64,000 bases of DNA from DATKUK01 sp035530655 (GTDB lineage Bacteria > Planctomycetota > Phycisphaerae > UBA1845 > DATKUK01): contig DATKUK010000086.1 in NCBI GenBank assembly GCA_035530655.1, forward strand, positions 1 through 64,000, in the 5' to 3' direction. Every line of letters begins with the position of its first letter. Position 1 is the first letter of the stretch. Below the pieces are notes generated by a model. The model did not search any database, was not told where the DNA came from, and was given only the letters and a program-made list of their open reading frames with translations. Of this stretch, positions 42,522 through 51,855 are shown one piece after another. The position numbers and the translations under genes are program-made.

Positions 42522-44573
42522 TTACGCGGAGCGGGCGGCTGAGTCGTCGGCAGACGGCTTCGCTTTGGGGGGCGCTTCGGTGCTGGACGCCTGGTCGGGC
42601 GGTTGGTATTCGGGCACGAGCTGTTTGAGCCGCTGTCGTATCCTGTCGAGGTCGTCTTCGTCGGCCATGGCGAGCAGATCTTCCATGCCGTGGCAGACGG
42701 CCTCCATGCTTTCGGGGCGGTTCTGCCAGATGCCTATTTTGGGATGCGTGGTTCGGCCGACGCCCTCGCCCTCGATGCTGAGTTCTTCGAAGAGCTTTTC
42801 GCCTGGGCGCAGTCCGGTAAAGGTGATCTCGATTTGCTCGCCGGGGGTGAAGCCGCTGAGAGTGATCAGCTCTTTGGCGAGGTCGACGATTTTGACGGGC
42901 TCGCCCATATCGAGGACGAAGATTTCGCCGCCTCGTCCCATGGCGCCGGCCTGCATGACGAGTTGGCAGGCTTCGGGGATGGTCATGAAGTAGCGTGTAA
43001 CGTCGGGGTGGGTGACGGTGAGGGGTCCGCCGGCGGCAATCTGTTCCTGAAAGATGGGGACGACGCTTCCGCTGCTGCCGAGGACGTTGCCGAATCGCAC
43101 TGTGACGAACTGGGTCTGGCAATGGCTGCTGAGCTGCTGGATGTACATTTCGGCGACTCGTTTCGTGCAGCCCATGATACCGGTGGGGCGGACGGCCTTG
43201 TCTGTGGAGATGAACACGAACTTTCCGGCGCTGCTGGCGGCTACCGCGTCGGCGACGGTTCGGGTCCCCAGGATGTTGTTTTTGATAGCCTCGCCAGGAT
43301 TGCGTTCCATCATGGGCACGTGTTTATGGGCGGCAGCATGGAATACAACCTCGGGGCGGTGTTCGCCGAAGATGCGACTGATCCGGGCGGCGTCACAGAT
43401 GTCGGCGACGCAGGCGATGAGCCTCAGGTTGGGGGTGCGGCGCGACAGCTCCCGTTCGATTTCGAACAAGTTGTTTTCCGCCTGTTCGACAAGGACGAGT
43501 TCAGTTGGTTGGTAGCGGATGATCTGGCGGCAGAGTTCGGAGCCGATGGATCCGCCGGCCCCGGTTACCAGGACGCGCTTGGCTTTCAGGAAATCGGCGA
43601 TAGCGTTCTCATCGAGGGTGACTTCCTCGCGTCCGAGCAGGTCGGTGATGTTGACCTCGGGCAGATCGTGGACGCGGACGCGGCCAGCGATCAATTCCTT
43701 GACGTCGGGCACGATGCGAAAGCGGGCATTGGTGCCTTCGCACAGTTCGACGACGCGTCGGAGTTCGCGTCGGGTGGTGGCGGGCAAGGCGATGAGGATC
43801 TCGTCGACTTCTTGTTTGCGGCAGATCTCTCGCACCTGTTGGGTGCTTCCGAGGACAGATATGCCGTGAATCTGGCTGCCCCAGGTGGCAGGATCGTCGT
43901 CGAGCAGGCCGACGACGCGATAGCGTTCCTCGGGCATGCGCTCGATTTCGCGGACGACGGCCTCAGCCGTATCGCCCGTGCCGATGATCAGCAGGTTGGA
44001 CGGCCCGCCGGGAGGCACGGGGCGCACGGTTTCGTGGTACAGGCGTACGCCCACGCGTGCAAAGGCGACCAGGGCAATGGTGGCGCCCCAGTCGAGGATG
44101 AAAGTCAGTTGTGGGAAGTTTGGCAGGAGTCGTTGCTGGCGCGAGGCCCACAGGTACTCACCGGCAAAGACGAGGCAGAGCAGGATGAACGAACTGATAA
44201 GAGTGGCCGACACCATCGTGAGCAGATCGTAGAGGCTCGTGTACCGCCACCATCCCCGGTAGAGTCCCATGCGCCAGAAGACGATCAGCTTGATCGCGAC
44301 GGTCGGGACCATGACCGGCAGGAACAGGTGCATCGGCGCGCGGTGGAAATGGAAGTTCCACGCGACGCCGAAGGCTAGGAAGTATGCCAGCGAGAACAGC
44401 AGCAGATGCACCAGCGCCGACCAGAGGCCGCGCCATCCACCCGATCTGGACAAGTGTGTTGCAGGGGCCATAGCGTCTGCCGAGAACTCGCGAAGGAGAC
44501 CTGTACATAATCGGACGTTGCGCGCTACGGCTTGAGCGGGCGCGGGCCGAGGCCAAGTCTCGTTGGCGGTCAT
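42522..44573 (-). CDS. Membrane-anchored nucleotide-sugar 4,6-dehydratase (WbpM/CapD/PglF-like)
   Basis: 683 aa from ATG 44573 (begins MTANETWPRP); 44600 is an in-frame alternative. Four membrane segments fill residues about 50-190, followed by a first Rossmann-like domain (NLLIIGTGDTAEAVVREIE) and the catalytic SDR domain with VLVTGAGGSIGSELCRQI near residue 335. As in WbpM/PglF, the usual YxxxK of SDR enzymes is replaced by MxxxK (STDKAVRPTGIMGCTKR). NVLGSSGSVVPIFQEQI and GLRPGEKLFEEL are conserved. These enzymes convert UDP-N-acetylglucosamine to a 4-keto-6-deoxy sugar for surface glycans. The C-terminal tail is disordered and Pro/Ala-rich. Confidence 0.9.
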   Translation of the reverse strand: MTANETWPRPAPAQAVARNVRLCTGLLREFSADAMAPATHLSRSGGWRGLWSALVHLLLFSLAYFLAFGVAWNFHFHRAPMHLFLPVMVPTVAIKLIVFWRMGLYRGWWRYTSLYDLLTMVSATLISSFILLCLVFAGEYLWASRQQRLLPNFPQLTFILDWGATIALVAFARVGVRLYHETVRPVPPGGPSNLLIIGTGDTAEAVVREIERMPEERYRVVGLLDDDPATWGSQIHGISVLGSTQQVREICRKQEVDEILIALPATTRRELRRVVELCEGTNARFRIVPDVKELIAGRVRVHDLPEVNITDLLGREEVTLDENAIADFLKAKRVLVTGAGGSIGSELCRQIIRYQPTELVLVEQAENNLFEIERELSRRTPNLRLIACVADICDAARISRIFGEHRPEVVFHAAAHKHVPMMERNPGEAIKNNILGTRTVADAVAASSAGKFVFISTDKAVRPTGIMGCTKRVAEMYIQQLSSHCQTQFVTVRFGNVLGSSGSVVPIFQEQIAAGGPLTVTHPDVTRYFMTIPEACQLVMQAGAMGRGGEIFVLDMGEPVKIVDLAKELITLSGFTPGEQIEITFTGLRPGEKLFEELSIEGEGVGRTTHPKIGIWQNRPESMEAVCHGMEDLLAMADEDDLDRIRQRLKQLVPEYQPPDQASSTEAPPKAKPSADDSAARSA

Positions 44574-44766
44574 GGTACCGCGCGGTGAGTGGAAAACCAA
44601 TGCTGGGAGTGATCGAATGGGGGTTGCGATGGGCGATGGTAGCCTCTAGCGTACGCTCATACGAATCACCGGCGATTGCCGGCGTGGGGATGGTTTCCCC
44701 GGGCTGGAGGACGCGGGACTCAAGAAGCTGGTGTGTTGGTCATTTGTGAGATGACAGGAGAGGCTG

Positions 44767-45696
44767 TTGGAGCCGCTTTTGCTATCTGTCGTATCAGTTG
44801 CTGCTGACTGGCCCTTGCTGCTGTCCGCAGTTGGGCTGGGTTTGTGCGTGGGCACGATAACGGGTCTGTTCGGTGCGGGTGGGGGTTTCATCATTGTGCC
44901 GTCGCTTAACGCCTTGCTGGGTGTACCCATGACGACGGCCGTCGGCACGGGCGCGGCGCACGTGCTGGGCGGGTCAAGCATTGCCTTGTGGCGGCAGTTG
45001 GATCGGCGGTTTCTGGGGATTCGCGTGGCCGGCGCCATGGCCGTGGGCATTCCACCGGGTACCCGTCTTGGCCTGGCGGTGGTCGAGCGGCTGAAGCACG
45101 TGGGCACTATTGGTGTGTTCTCGCGGGAGGTGGTTGCGGCGGACTTCGTTCTGCAAGCTGTTTTTGCGGGCTTCCTGGCGATGCTGGCATTCTGGATGGT
45201 TCTCGACAATTTTTGGCTTCGTCGCGGGCAAGGCGATGATGAACAGAACCACCGAGGGATACTGGCGTGGGTGCGCATACCACCGATGTGTTCAGCGCGC
45301 ACGATCCCCGGTGGGCCGATCAGCATACCGTTGTTGTTCCTCTTCGGGGTTTTCGAGGGGTTCGTGGCCGGCCTGCTGGGCATCGGCGGCAGCGTAATCA
45401 TGATGCCGGCGCTGTTCTACCTGATCGGACAGACGACCAAGTATGCCACGCAGACATGCCTGATGCTGGCCTTTGTCTCGGGACTTAGCGCGACGATCCA
45501 GCACGGCATCGTGGGGAACATCGACTACACGCTGGCTGCGGCGCTGATCTTCGGCGCGTTTTCGGGTACCAAGCTCGGGACGGTCATTCGCAGCCGGATC
45601 ACGGGCAGGTCGATCCGGCAATACTTCGGGTTCGTCGTGGGCGGCGCGGTGCTGCTGCCGCTATGCAAGCTTCTGACGATGTTGGTTGGCGGTTAA
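44767..45696 (+). CDS. TauE/SafE-family sulfite/sulfonate-type permease
   Basis: 309 aa starting at TTG 44767, with AGGAGAGG at 4-5 nt. Seven to nine membrane segments are visible, including the paired family motifs GTITGLFGAGGGFIIVPSLN and FVAGLLGIGGSVIMMPALF. The internal repeat of GxxGxGGG and GxxGIGGG marks the two halves. Members export or import sulfite, sulfoacetate, taurine-related anions or other organic acids; the substrate here is not predictable. The next gene encodes a different anion carrier in the opposite direction. Confidence 0.88.
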   Translation: MEPLLLSVVSVAADWPLLLSAVGLGLCVGTITGLFGAGGGFIIVPSLNALLGVPMTTAVGTGAAHVLGGSSIALWRQLDRRFLGIRVAGAMAVGIPPGTRLGLAVVERLKHVGTIGVFSREVVAADFVLQAVFAGFLAMLAFWMVLDNFWLRRGQGDDEQNHRGILAWVRIPPMCSARTIPGGPISIPLLFLFGVFEGFVAGLLGIGGSVIMMPALFYLIGQTTKYATQTCLMLAFVSGLSATIQHGIVGNIDYTLAAALIFGAFSGTKLGTVIRSRITGRSIRQYFGFVVGGAVLLPLCKLLTMLVGG

Positions 45697-45730
45697 GGAT
45701 AGGGGGCTGTGCCATGGACGATTACGGGCG

Positions 45731-47314
45731 CTATAGAGCAGACCACGAAATCCAGCGCCAGTAGCCCCAGATGGCCCATAGCCACAGCAGCGCCATGGCC
45801 AGAAGTGTGATCGGTACACCGTAGATGACAAAGTCGCGAAGGCGAAGCAGCTTTTTGCCGGTTCTTGGATCGACGGCTCCGACGTAAGCTATCGCGTTGT
45901 TGGGTGTGCCCACGATCGTGGCATTGGCAAAAGATGAGGCGAAGGCACAGGCCAAGCCCACCTTCCAGAGGTGGACGCCGCCGATCTGGCCCATGGACAG
46001 CGCGATCGGTCCTACGGCGGCCACGGTGGCGCCGTCGCTCATGAAGTTGGTGAGCGTGCCGGTGAAGGCGCTGATGGCGACCAGCAGCGCCTCACCATAT
46101 TGCATGGATTCGGGCAAGGCGTGGATGATCGTTCGTGCCAGCCACAGAGAGGCTCCCGTGACTTTGAGACCGACGCCCATGGCGCATGCGGCTGCATAGA
46201 GTCCCACGACGTCGAAACGCACCTTGTTCTGGATGTGTCGCCAGCGGATGATGCGGAACACCAGCATGAGGACGACGCCGAAGATAGCGGGGCCGCCGAG
46301 GCCGAACCGGTGGCTGGCGGTAATCCAGAGAGCGACTACCGAAAACAGGATCATCGCCATCACAATTTCGGGTCTGGACATCCGGCCGTTAAGAGCTGTT
46401 TCGCTGCGAAGGGATTCGCGGAAATCGACTTTAGGAGCCTTGATCTTTCTGGCGAGCGCGACGTACATGACGGTGCCGACGGTCAGAGACAGGACAAGGA
46501 CATAGGGGACGGCGATGAGCACCCATTGGAGGAAGGAGATGGGTGCGCCAAACTCCTTCAGATAGCCGACCATGATGGCGTTTCGTCCGCCCGCAGCCGG
46601 TGACCCCGGCCCGCCTTGGTTGAGGGCGAAGCACGTGCCCAGGATCAGGACGACAGCCAGGTATCTGTCGGTCTCGATCTTGTAGCGTTCGCAGATCAGG
46701 ACGTACATTCTCACGAGGACCGGGACAAGGATTGCGGCGAGGGCATGTTCCGAGAAGAAACTGGCGGCAAGGGCAAGGAAGGGGATGAACAGGAAGCAGA
46801 AGCCGGCCAGGCTTCGGACTCGCCCGAGCAGCAACATGCCGATGCGGCGATCGAGTCCGGTGACGCTTACGCCTACGGCGATGGCAAGGACGCCGGCGAT
46901 GAAGAACACGGCATCCTTCATGTACGCTTTGGCTATATCGTCGAGCGGCAGGACGGCGAAAAGGTAGAGGGCGCTGCCCACCAACAGGTCCGTCGCGCCG
47001 AGAGGGATGGCCTCGGTTCCCCAGAGGAAGGCGGCGGTGAACAGCACCGCGATCATAATCTTGGCCTTGTAGCCGATTTCAGAGGGGGCGTGCTCGGTCT
47101 TGAGTATCCCGTTAACGCTTTCGGTGATGGTGTGCGTGTCGGGCTGGAGGCGATAGCCTAGAGGATGCGTCTCCGATACCAGATTGACCAGGCTTCGTGG
47201 CACGGGGAGAGCCGCCACGACGAGGAAAAAGGTGATCGCGAGGCCGAACAGGCCGTAGTTGATGCCGCCGTACGGGCGAAACAGAGCCCGCAGATTCCCA
47301 AAGACACTTGACAT
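45731..47314 (-). CDS. SLC13/DASS-family sodium:anion symporter
   Basis: 527 aa from ATG 47314, with TTGGAG 8 nt upstream. About 12-14 membrane segments. The re-entrant motifs expected in this family are present: first half CFALNQGGPGSPAAGGRNAIM, second half SFANATIVGTPNNAIAYVGA, each with the SNT-like/GxPxN signature. LWGTEAIPLGATDLLVG is the typical early segment. Substrates in the family are dicarboxylates, citrate or sulfate. It converges with the TauE gene and follows the oxidoreductase gene on the same strand. Confidence 0.85.
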   Translation of the reverse strand: MSSVFGNLRALFRPYGGINYGLFGLAITFFLVVAALPVPRSLVNLVSETHPLGYRLQPDTHTITESVNGILKTEHAPSEIGYKAKIMIAVLFTAAFLWGTEAIPLGATDLLVGSALYLFAVLPLDDIAKAYMKDAVFFIAGVLAIAVGVSVTGLDRRIGMLLLGRVRSLAGFCFLFIPFLALAASFFSEHALAAILVPVLVRMYVLICERYKIETDRYLAVVLILGTCFALNQGGPGSPAAGGRNAIMVGYLKEFGAPISFLQWVLIAVPYVLVLSLTVGTVMYVALARKIKAPKVDFRESLRSETALNGRMSRPEIVMAMILFSVVALWITASHRFGLGGPAIFGVVLMLVFRIIRWRHIQNKVRFDVVGLYAAACAMGVGLKVTGASLWLARTIIHALPESMQYGEALLVAISAFTGTLTNFMSDGATVAAVGPIALSMGQIGGVHLWKVGLACAFASSFANATIVGTPNNAIAYVGAVDPRTGKKLLRLRDFVIYGVPITLLAMALLWLWAIWGYWRWISWSAL

Positions 47315-47442
47315 CCAGATGCTCCAACTTCTCCGGCCGCATCGTACGCCTCCGCTGCGCGATCATGAGGGCAAGCTGCCTTCGGGTGCAGGACCGCATG
47401 ACCCGGACGGGCCACCCGGTCGGACGGCGCCAGGCCCCTTAG

Positions 47443-48699
47443 TTACTTCAGGAGCTGCTGGACGTCAACCGGCTGGCCGGTGGCGATGGCCTGATTGGCC
47501 GCTGCTCCGATCAGGACCGCCTGGATGGCCTGATCCAGCGACGCCATTCGAGCGGTGGGTGGCGCATCCCAATCGCGGGCAAAGAACTCGTGCCGCAGCA
47601 GTGGATCGGACCCGCCGTGGCTTCCTTCGGCGCGTTTCAGTTCGACGTCTTCGATGCCCTTGCCTGGCTGGAAGACGCGGAGCCGTTCGCCCACGAGTTC
47701 TTCCATGCCGTGAACGGTAACATCACCGGCGGCCCACCGCGTGTCCTTGGTGGCGGACAGTTCGAGCCGGCCGGCAGTGCCCTCGATGATAATGCGCTCC
47801 CCTTCGTAACTGGCAAAGGCCTGTAACGTGTAGGTCACGTGGATTCCGTTCTGGTAGTTGTAGATGACCGATGCCCGATCCTCGATGTCGATCTGATCGT
47901 CCCACAAGCACGCGTCGCGCAGGTAGCCGTCGTCGGCCTCGGCCTCGAGGTACAACTTTCGGGAGCGCTCGTTGGCGAACATGTCAACGTGAAGGTCACA
48001 TTTGTCGGCATGAGGGCATCCGCGGCAGCGCGTGTGCCGGAACGCGTTATTTTTTCCGTAGAAGGCGAGGTCGCCTACGGCTACAAGCTTGTCGGGCAGG
48101 GACTCAACAAACCAGTTGAGCAGGTCGAAATGGTGGCTGGCCTTGTGGATAAGCAGGCCGCCGGAGTTGGCCTTGCGCCGGTGCCAACGTCGGAAGTAGT
48201 CGGCGCCGTGTCGGCGATCGAGCATTTCGTGGTATTCCATGGTGAGGATGCGTCCGAGCCGGCCTGACGCGAGGATTTGCTTGATGGCGGTGCTGGCCGC
48301 TCCGTAACGTGCGTTGTGGGTGACCAGGCCCTGGGCGTCGCTCTTGGCCGCGGCGGCGGCGATGCGGCGACACTGCTCGACGGTGGTACACAAGGGTTTT
48401 TCGCAGATCACTCGCTTACCGGCTTGAAGGGCCTCGATGAGAAACTGACAATGCGCGCTGTCCTGTGTGGCGATGATGACGCCGTCGGGGTCGAGGTCTT
48501 TGAGTATGGTCCGATAGTCGGTGTATGCGGGCAGATCGGTGCCCAGCATCTCGTTGGCGGCGCGCATGCGGCTGGCGTTCCGGTCGAAGAGACCGACCAG
48601 TTGGGCCTTGCCGCCGAACTCGTCATCGACGAGCGGCTTGGCGAACATGTTTACCCCGCGTCCGCCTGTTCCTGCCAATACATAACGCTTAACGGCCAT
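47443..48699 (-). CDS. Gfo/Idh/MocA-family oxidoreductase
   Basis: 418 aa from ATG 48699, with AAAGGAAG about 10 nt upstream; in-frame start 48729 would add 10 residues. The NAD-binding Rossmann start is YVLAGTGGRGVNMFAKPLV, then FDRNASRMRAANEML, ATQDSAHCQFLIEALQAGK and the EKP motif in RVICEKPLCTT. The C-terminal beta domain follows, with HKASHHFDLLNWFVES. The cysteine cluster CRGCPHADKCDL (residues about 220-235) is a feature of many planctomycete members. The substrate, a sugar or cyclitol, cannot be assigned. Confidence 0.88.
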   Translation of the reverse strand: MAVKRYVLAGTGGRGVNMFAKPLVDDEFGGKAQLVGLFDRNASRMRAANEMLGTDLPAYTDYRTILKDLDPDGVIIATQDSAHCQFLIEALQAGKRVICEKPLCTTVEQCRRIAAAAAKSDAQGLVTHNARYGAASTAIKQILASGRLGRILTMEYHEMLDRRHGADYFRRWHRRKANSGGLLIHKASHHFDLLNWFVESLPDKLVAVGDLAFYGKNNAFRHTRCRGCPHADKCDLHVDMFANERSRKLYLEAEADDGYLRDACLWDDQIDIEDRASVIYNYQNGIHVTYTLQAFASYEGERIIIEGTAGRLELSATKDTRWAAGDVTVHGMEELVGERLRVFQPGKGIEDVELKRAEGSHGGSDPLLRHEFFARDWDAPPTARMASLDQAIQAVLIGAAANQAIATGQPVDVQQLLK

Positions 48700-48761
48700 G
48701 GGCTTGGTCTTCCTTTCAGGCAATGACATTGTGACAACGGCTCAATACAGGCGGGTCGGGC

Positions 48762-49871
48762 CTATCGCAGGCCGACGCCTTGGATGGCAACGCCCTTTTC
48801 CCTCCACTCTCGCACCAGGTTTTGCAGGTCGGCGATGGCTTCGTTGAGGCGCTGGGTCGTCAGCACCAGGGACTCATACAGCCGGGGGTCGTTAACGAAC
48901 CGGCCGGCCGTGCCTTCGCCTTGGGCCAGGCCCCGGGCGGCTTCGTCGAGGTGGTCGAGAACGCGTGAGAGTTTGTCAGCGTTGTCAACGATTTTGCGTC
49001 CAATTACGTCCAACTGCTGGTCGGTCCGCGTGGCGGTGCCGGACAGGGTGGACGTGATGTTCCGCACGTCGTCCGCGACGACCTCGGCCTTGGTAGCGAA
49101 CGCCTGAAGGTCGTGGACGGCGGAGCGTGCGTCCTCGGTGACGGTTCGCAGATTGCTGATGGCTGCGCGAAGGTTGCTCTTGACCTCAGGATCGCCGAGC
49201 ACCTCATTGAAATGCTTGAGCGACTCGTTCAGTCGGTGCACGGCGGTGTAAAGGTTGGGGATCACCTGGCCGCTCTGATCGCTGTCGACGTGTTCGACGG
49301 GTCTCTTGACGAAGAGTTCGTGCAGATCGTCGGCTACGGGCGTGAGTGCTTCGGCCAGATCGCCGATCTGTCGCGCCGAGCGTTGTAGGGTCGCGACGAC
49401 GTCGCGAGGGATCAACTGGTCGAACGCGCTGACCAACTTGCCCTCGAGCACGGCCGATCCGTCGCGAGGAACGAACTGCCCGGCGGCTGCTCGTCGCACA
49501 TCCAGTACAACCACGGGACGGCCGAAGCCCAGAGGGGCTTCGTGGACGCGTGCGACGGCGTCCTGCGGAATCGCATAGGGGTCCTGGATATCTAACGTCA
49601 CGTCCACGCCCAGGGCCGGATCGTCGGCATCCCGACGCTGGATGCCGCCCACGCGGCCCACGCGGATGCTGCTCATCTCCACGTCGGTGCCGATGGTGAG
49701 GCCCCGCAGTTGCCCGAAGTAGACGTGCACGTGATAGGTACGGGTACCGACCAGCCAGTCGGGCATCTCGCCAAACAACACGATGAGGACCGCCACTCCG
49801 GCCAGGGCGACGATCATGAACAGTCCGACGAGCAGATTGCGTCGTCGTTCAGAGGTATGTTCGCTAGCCAT
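48762..49871 (-). CDS. mlaD: MlaD-like MCE-domain substrate-binding protein
   Basis: 369 aa from ATG 49871, overlapping the end of the MlaF gene by 8 nt. One N-terminal membrane anchor (LLVGLFMIVALAGVAVLIVLFG) is followed by the MCE domain (VHVYFGQLRGLTIGTDVEMSSIRVGRV, split VHVYFGQLRGL and GTDVEMSSIRVGRV). After residue 150 the sequence is a long heptad-rich coiled coil (NLRAAISNLRTVTEDARSAV). The MlaFED complex moves phospholipids between inner and outer membrane. The extended helix is typical of the non-proteobacterial versions. Confidence 0.88.
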   Translation of the reverse strand: MASEHTSERRRNLLVGLFMIVALAGVAVLIVLFGEMPDWLVGTRTYHVHVYFGQLRGLTIGTDVEMSSIRVGRVGGIQRRDADDPALGVDVTLDIQDPYAIPQDAVARVHEAPLGFGRPVVVLDVRRAAAGQFVPRDGSAVLEGKLVSAFDQLIPRDVVATLQRSARQIGDLAEALTPVADDLHELFVKRPVEHVDSDQSGQVIPNLYTAVHRLNESLKHFNEVLGDPEVKSNLRAAISNLRTVTEDARSAVHDLQAFATKAEVVADDVRNITSTLSGTATRTDQQLDVIGRKIVDNADKLSRVLDHLDEAARGLAQGEGTAGRFVNDPRLYESLVLTTQRLNEAIADLQNLVREWREKGVAIQGVGLR

Positions 49872-50643
49872 TGGCTATCACCTTCCCTTGTGCCTGTCCG
49901 GACGCGGAAACGAACTGTCGCACGCGCGGGTCGGTCGACGCACGGATCTGCTGCGGCGAACCGTCGATGATAAACCGGCCCGCGTACAGCATGAGAACGC
50001 GATCCGCCACAACATATGCGGAATAGATGTCATGTGTCACGACGACACCCGTCACGCCGCGCTCACGCCTGAATTTGACGATCAGTTCGTTGATCCCCTG
50101 GGCACGAATGGGGTCCAGGCCGGTGGTCGGCTCGTCGTAGAGGATGACCTCGGGGTCCAGGGCGATCGCCCGGGCGAGGGCGACCCGCTTGCGCTGCCCG
50201 CCGGACAGTTCGGCGGGCTTGCGGTCTTCCAGGCCCTCCAGGCCGACCAGTGCGAGTTTTTCGGCCACGAGCTGCCGGATACGCGGTGGGGCGTAATCGG
50301 TGTGCTCCAAGAGGGGAAAGGCGATGTTCTGGCCGACGGTCATCGAGTCGAACAGGGCTCCCATCTGGAACAGAAAGCCGAAGCGCCTGCGGACCTCGAC
50401 CAGTTCGCGCTCGCCCAAGGTGTCGATTCGTTGGCGGTGGAAGAAGACCTCTCCCTCGTCCGGTCTCAGCAGCCCGATCGTATGCCGTAACAGAACGCTC
50501 TTGCCGATGCCCGATTCACCGATAATCACGGTCGTCTGGCCCGCATGAAGCTTCAGATCGATCGCATCGAGCACGTGCAGGGCGCCGAATCGCTTGCTGA
50601 GGCCACGCAACTCGATGACTGGTTCGCCGTTCGTCTGATCCAT
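49864..50643 (-). CDS. mlaF: MlaF-like ATPase of the MCE lipid transporter
   Basis: 259 aa from ATG 50643. ABC motifs: Walker A GESGIGKSVLLR, Q-loop FLFQMGALFDSMTV, signature LSGGQRKRVALARAI, Walker B ILYDEPTTGLDPI and H-loop VTHDIYSAY. The MGALFDS stretch and downstream pattern mark the MlaF/Ttg2A group rather than generic ABC importers. It overlaps mlaD and is 7 nt from mlaE, so the three form one unit. Confidence 0.93.
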   Translation of the reverse strand: MDQTNGEPVIELRGLSKRFGALHVLDAIDLKLHAGQTTVIIGESGIGKSVLLRHTIGLLRPDEGEVFFHRQRIDTLGERELVEVRRRFGFLFQMGALFDSMTVGQNIAFPLLEHTDYAPPRIRQLVAEKLALVGLEGLEDRKPAELSGGQRKRVALARAIALDPEVILYDEPTTGLDPIRAQGINELIVKFRRERGVTGVVVTHDIYSAYVVADRVLMLYAGRFIIDGSPQQIRASTDPRVRQFVSASGQAQGKVIANG

Positions 50644-50650
50644 GGTGCGT

Positions 50651-51469
50651 CTACAGTACGGGCTTGAAGCCCCACATGAAGTTGTAGAAGGCCTGCATGA
50701 AGAATCCGATGAAGAAATCCAACACCAGGATGGCGATAAAGCTGTTGACGAAGCTTTCGGTGCACGCGCGGCCCACACCTTCGGCGCCGTGGCGACAATG
50801 GAACCCCTTGTAGCAGCTTATTACCGCAATGGCTCCCCCGAAAAAGAGGCTCTTGATGAAGCCCACGAGCAGGTCCCATCGCTCGAGAGCGGATGCGGTG
50901 AACTGCCAGTAGGGCTCGGACGGGACACCGAAGATTTTGACGGTAATGAACCACCCGCCCAAAGCGCCCATGACGTCGCAGTAGATGGTCAGGAACGGCG
51001 TGAGCAACAGGCAGGCGAGGAAGCGCGGCACGACGAGGTGACGGATGGGATCGGCGCCCATGCTGCGAAGGGCCTCGATCTGTTCGGTGACGTTCATGGT
51101 GCCCAGCTCGGCGGTCAGGGCTCCGCCCACGCGCCCGGCGAGCATGACGCCGGCCAGAACCGGGCCCAACTCGCGGACGACCGAGAGGTTGATCACCACC
51201 CCCATTCGGTCCTCCAGTCCTGCCGAGAGGAACTGCTCGTAGGCCTGGACGGCGAGCACCATCCCGACGAACGTGCCGGTGATCAAGATGACCGGCACAC
51301 TGCGATTGCCCACCTCATAGGCCACCGGCGCGACCAGTTGCCAGTTGCGCCATCGGTTGATCCCGGCCACCATCCACGACGAGATCTGGCCGAAGAATCG
51401 CCAGAAGGCGCCGAATGCTGCGATAGACTGAAGGGTCCGGTCGCCGAGTTGGGCAAGCAGTCCTGTCAT
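50651..51469 (-). CDS. mlaE: MlaE-like permease of the MCE lipid transporter
   Basis: 272 aa from ATG 51469; 51514 is a longer in-frame option. Five to six membrane segments with the family motifs ITGTFVGMVLAVQAYEQF, VVRELGPVLAGVMLAGRVGGALTAELGTM (split here at ELGPVLAGVMLAGRVGGA) and EQIEALRSMGADPIRHLVVPR. ISCYKGFHCRHGAEGVGRAC near the end is also conserved. With MlaF and MlaD it forms the inner-membrane lipid transport complex. Confidence 0.92.
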   Translation of the reverse strand: MTGLLAQLGDRTLQSIAAFGAFWRFFGQISSWMVAGINRWRNWQLVAPVAYEVGNRSVPVILITGTFVGMVLAVQAYEQFLSAGLEDRMGVVINLSVVRELGPVLAGVMLAGRVGGALTAELGTMNVTEQIEALRSMGADPIRHLVVPRFLACLLLTPFLTIYCDVMGALGGWFITVKIFGVPSEPYWQFTASALERWDLLVGFIKSLFFGGAIAVISCYKGFHCRHGAEGVGRACTESFVNSFIAILVLDFFIGFFMQAFYNFMWGFKPVL

Positions 51470-51855
51470 TCCCGCTGATCCTGGATGTCTCGTGGCCGTC
51501 TGGGCGGACAGCACTTTCTACAGCCGGGGCGTGGGCCTGTCAATTTAGGGGGCAGGGCGGAGGCGGCGACACTAACGCGAGTGACGGACCGATGCGGCTG
51601 GCGGGGCATGGGGCCGGGGCTGTGGATGTTGCAGACGGCCAGCAGCACTGGATTGGTGTCTGCACCGTAGGTGGAGGCGACCAAGAGGGTCGCCTTGACC
51701 GCCTGGGGTGATCTCCGCACTCAATGGAATAGACGTCGGCGGCGTGGGGCTTGCCGGGCGGACGGGTCTTGTCGAGCTGTCCGTTGACGCGTGGGCGCCC
51801 GGCTCATAGCATCGAGATGGGTGACGATCTCGTTGGCGTGGTGAGACTACCTAAG
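51470..51855. other. Divergent intergenic region between mlaE and gcvT
   Basis: The starts of the mla unit (minus) and of gcvT (plus) face away from each other, so both promoters should lie here. I see no tandem aptamer like the glycine riboswitch that often precedes gcvT in other bacteria. No other gene is supportable. Confidence 0.4.

Noticed and set aside
51470..51855. Glycine riboswitch upstream of gcvT
   Set aside because: No tandem aptamer core or matching stem pattern could be found by eye.
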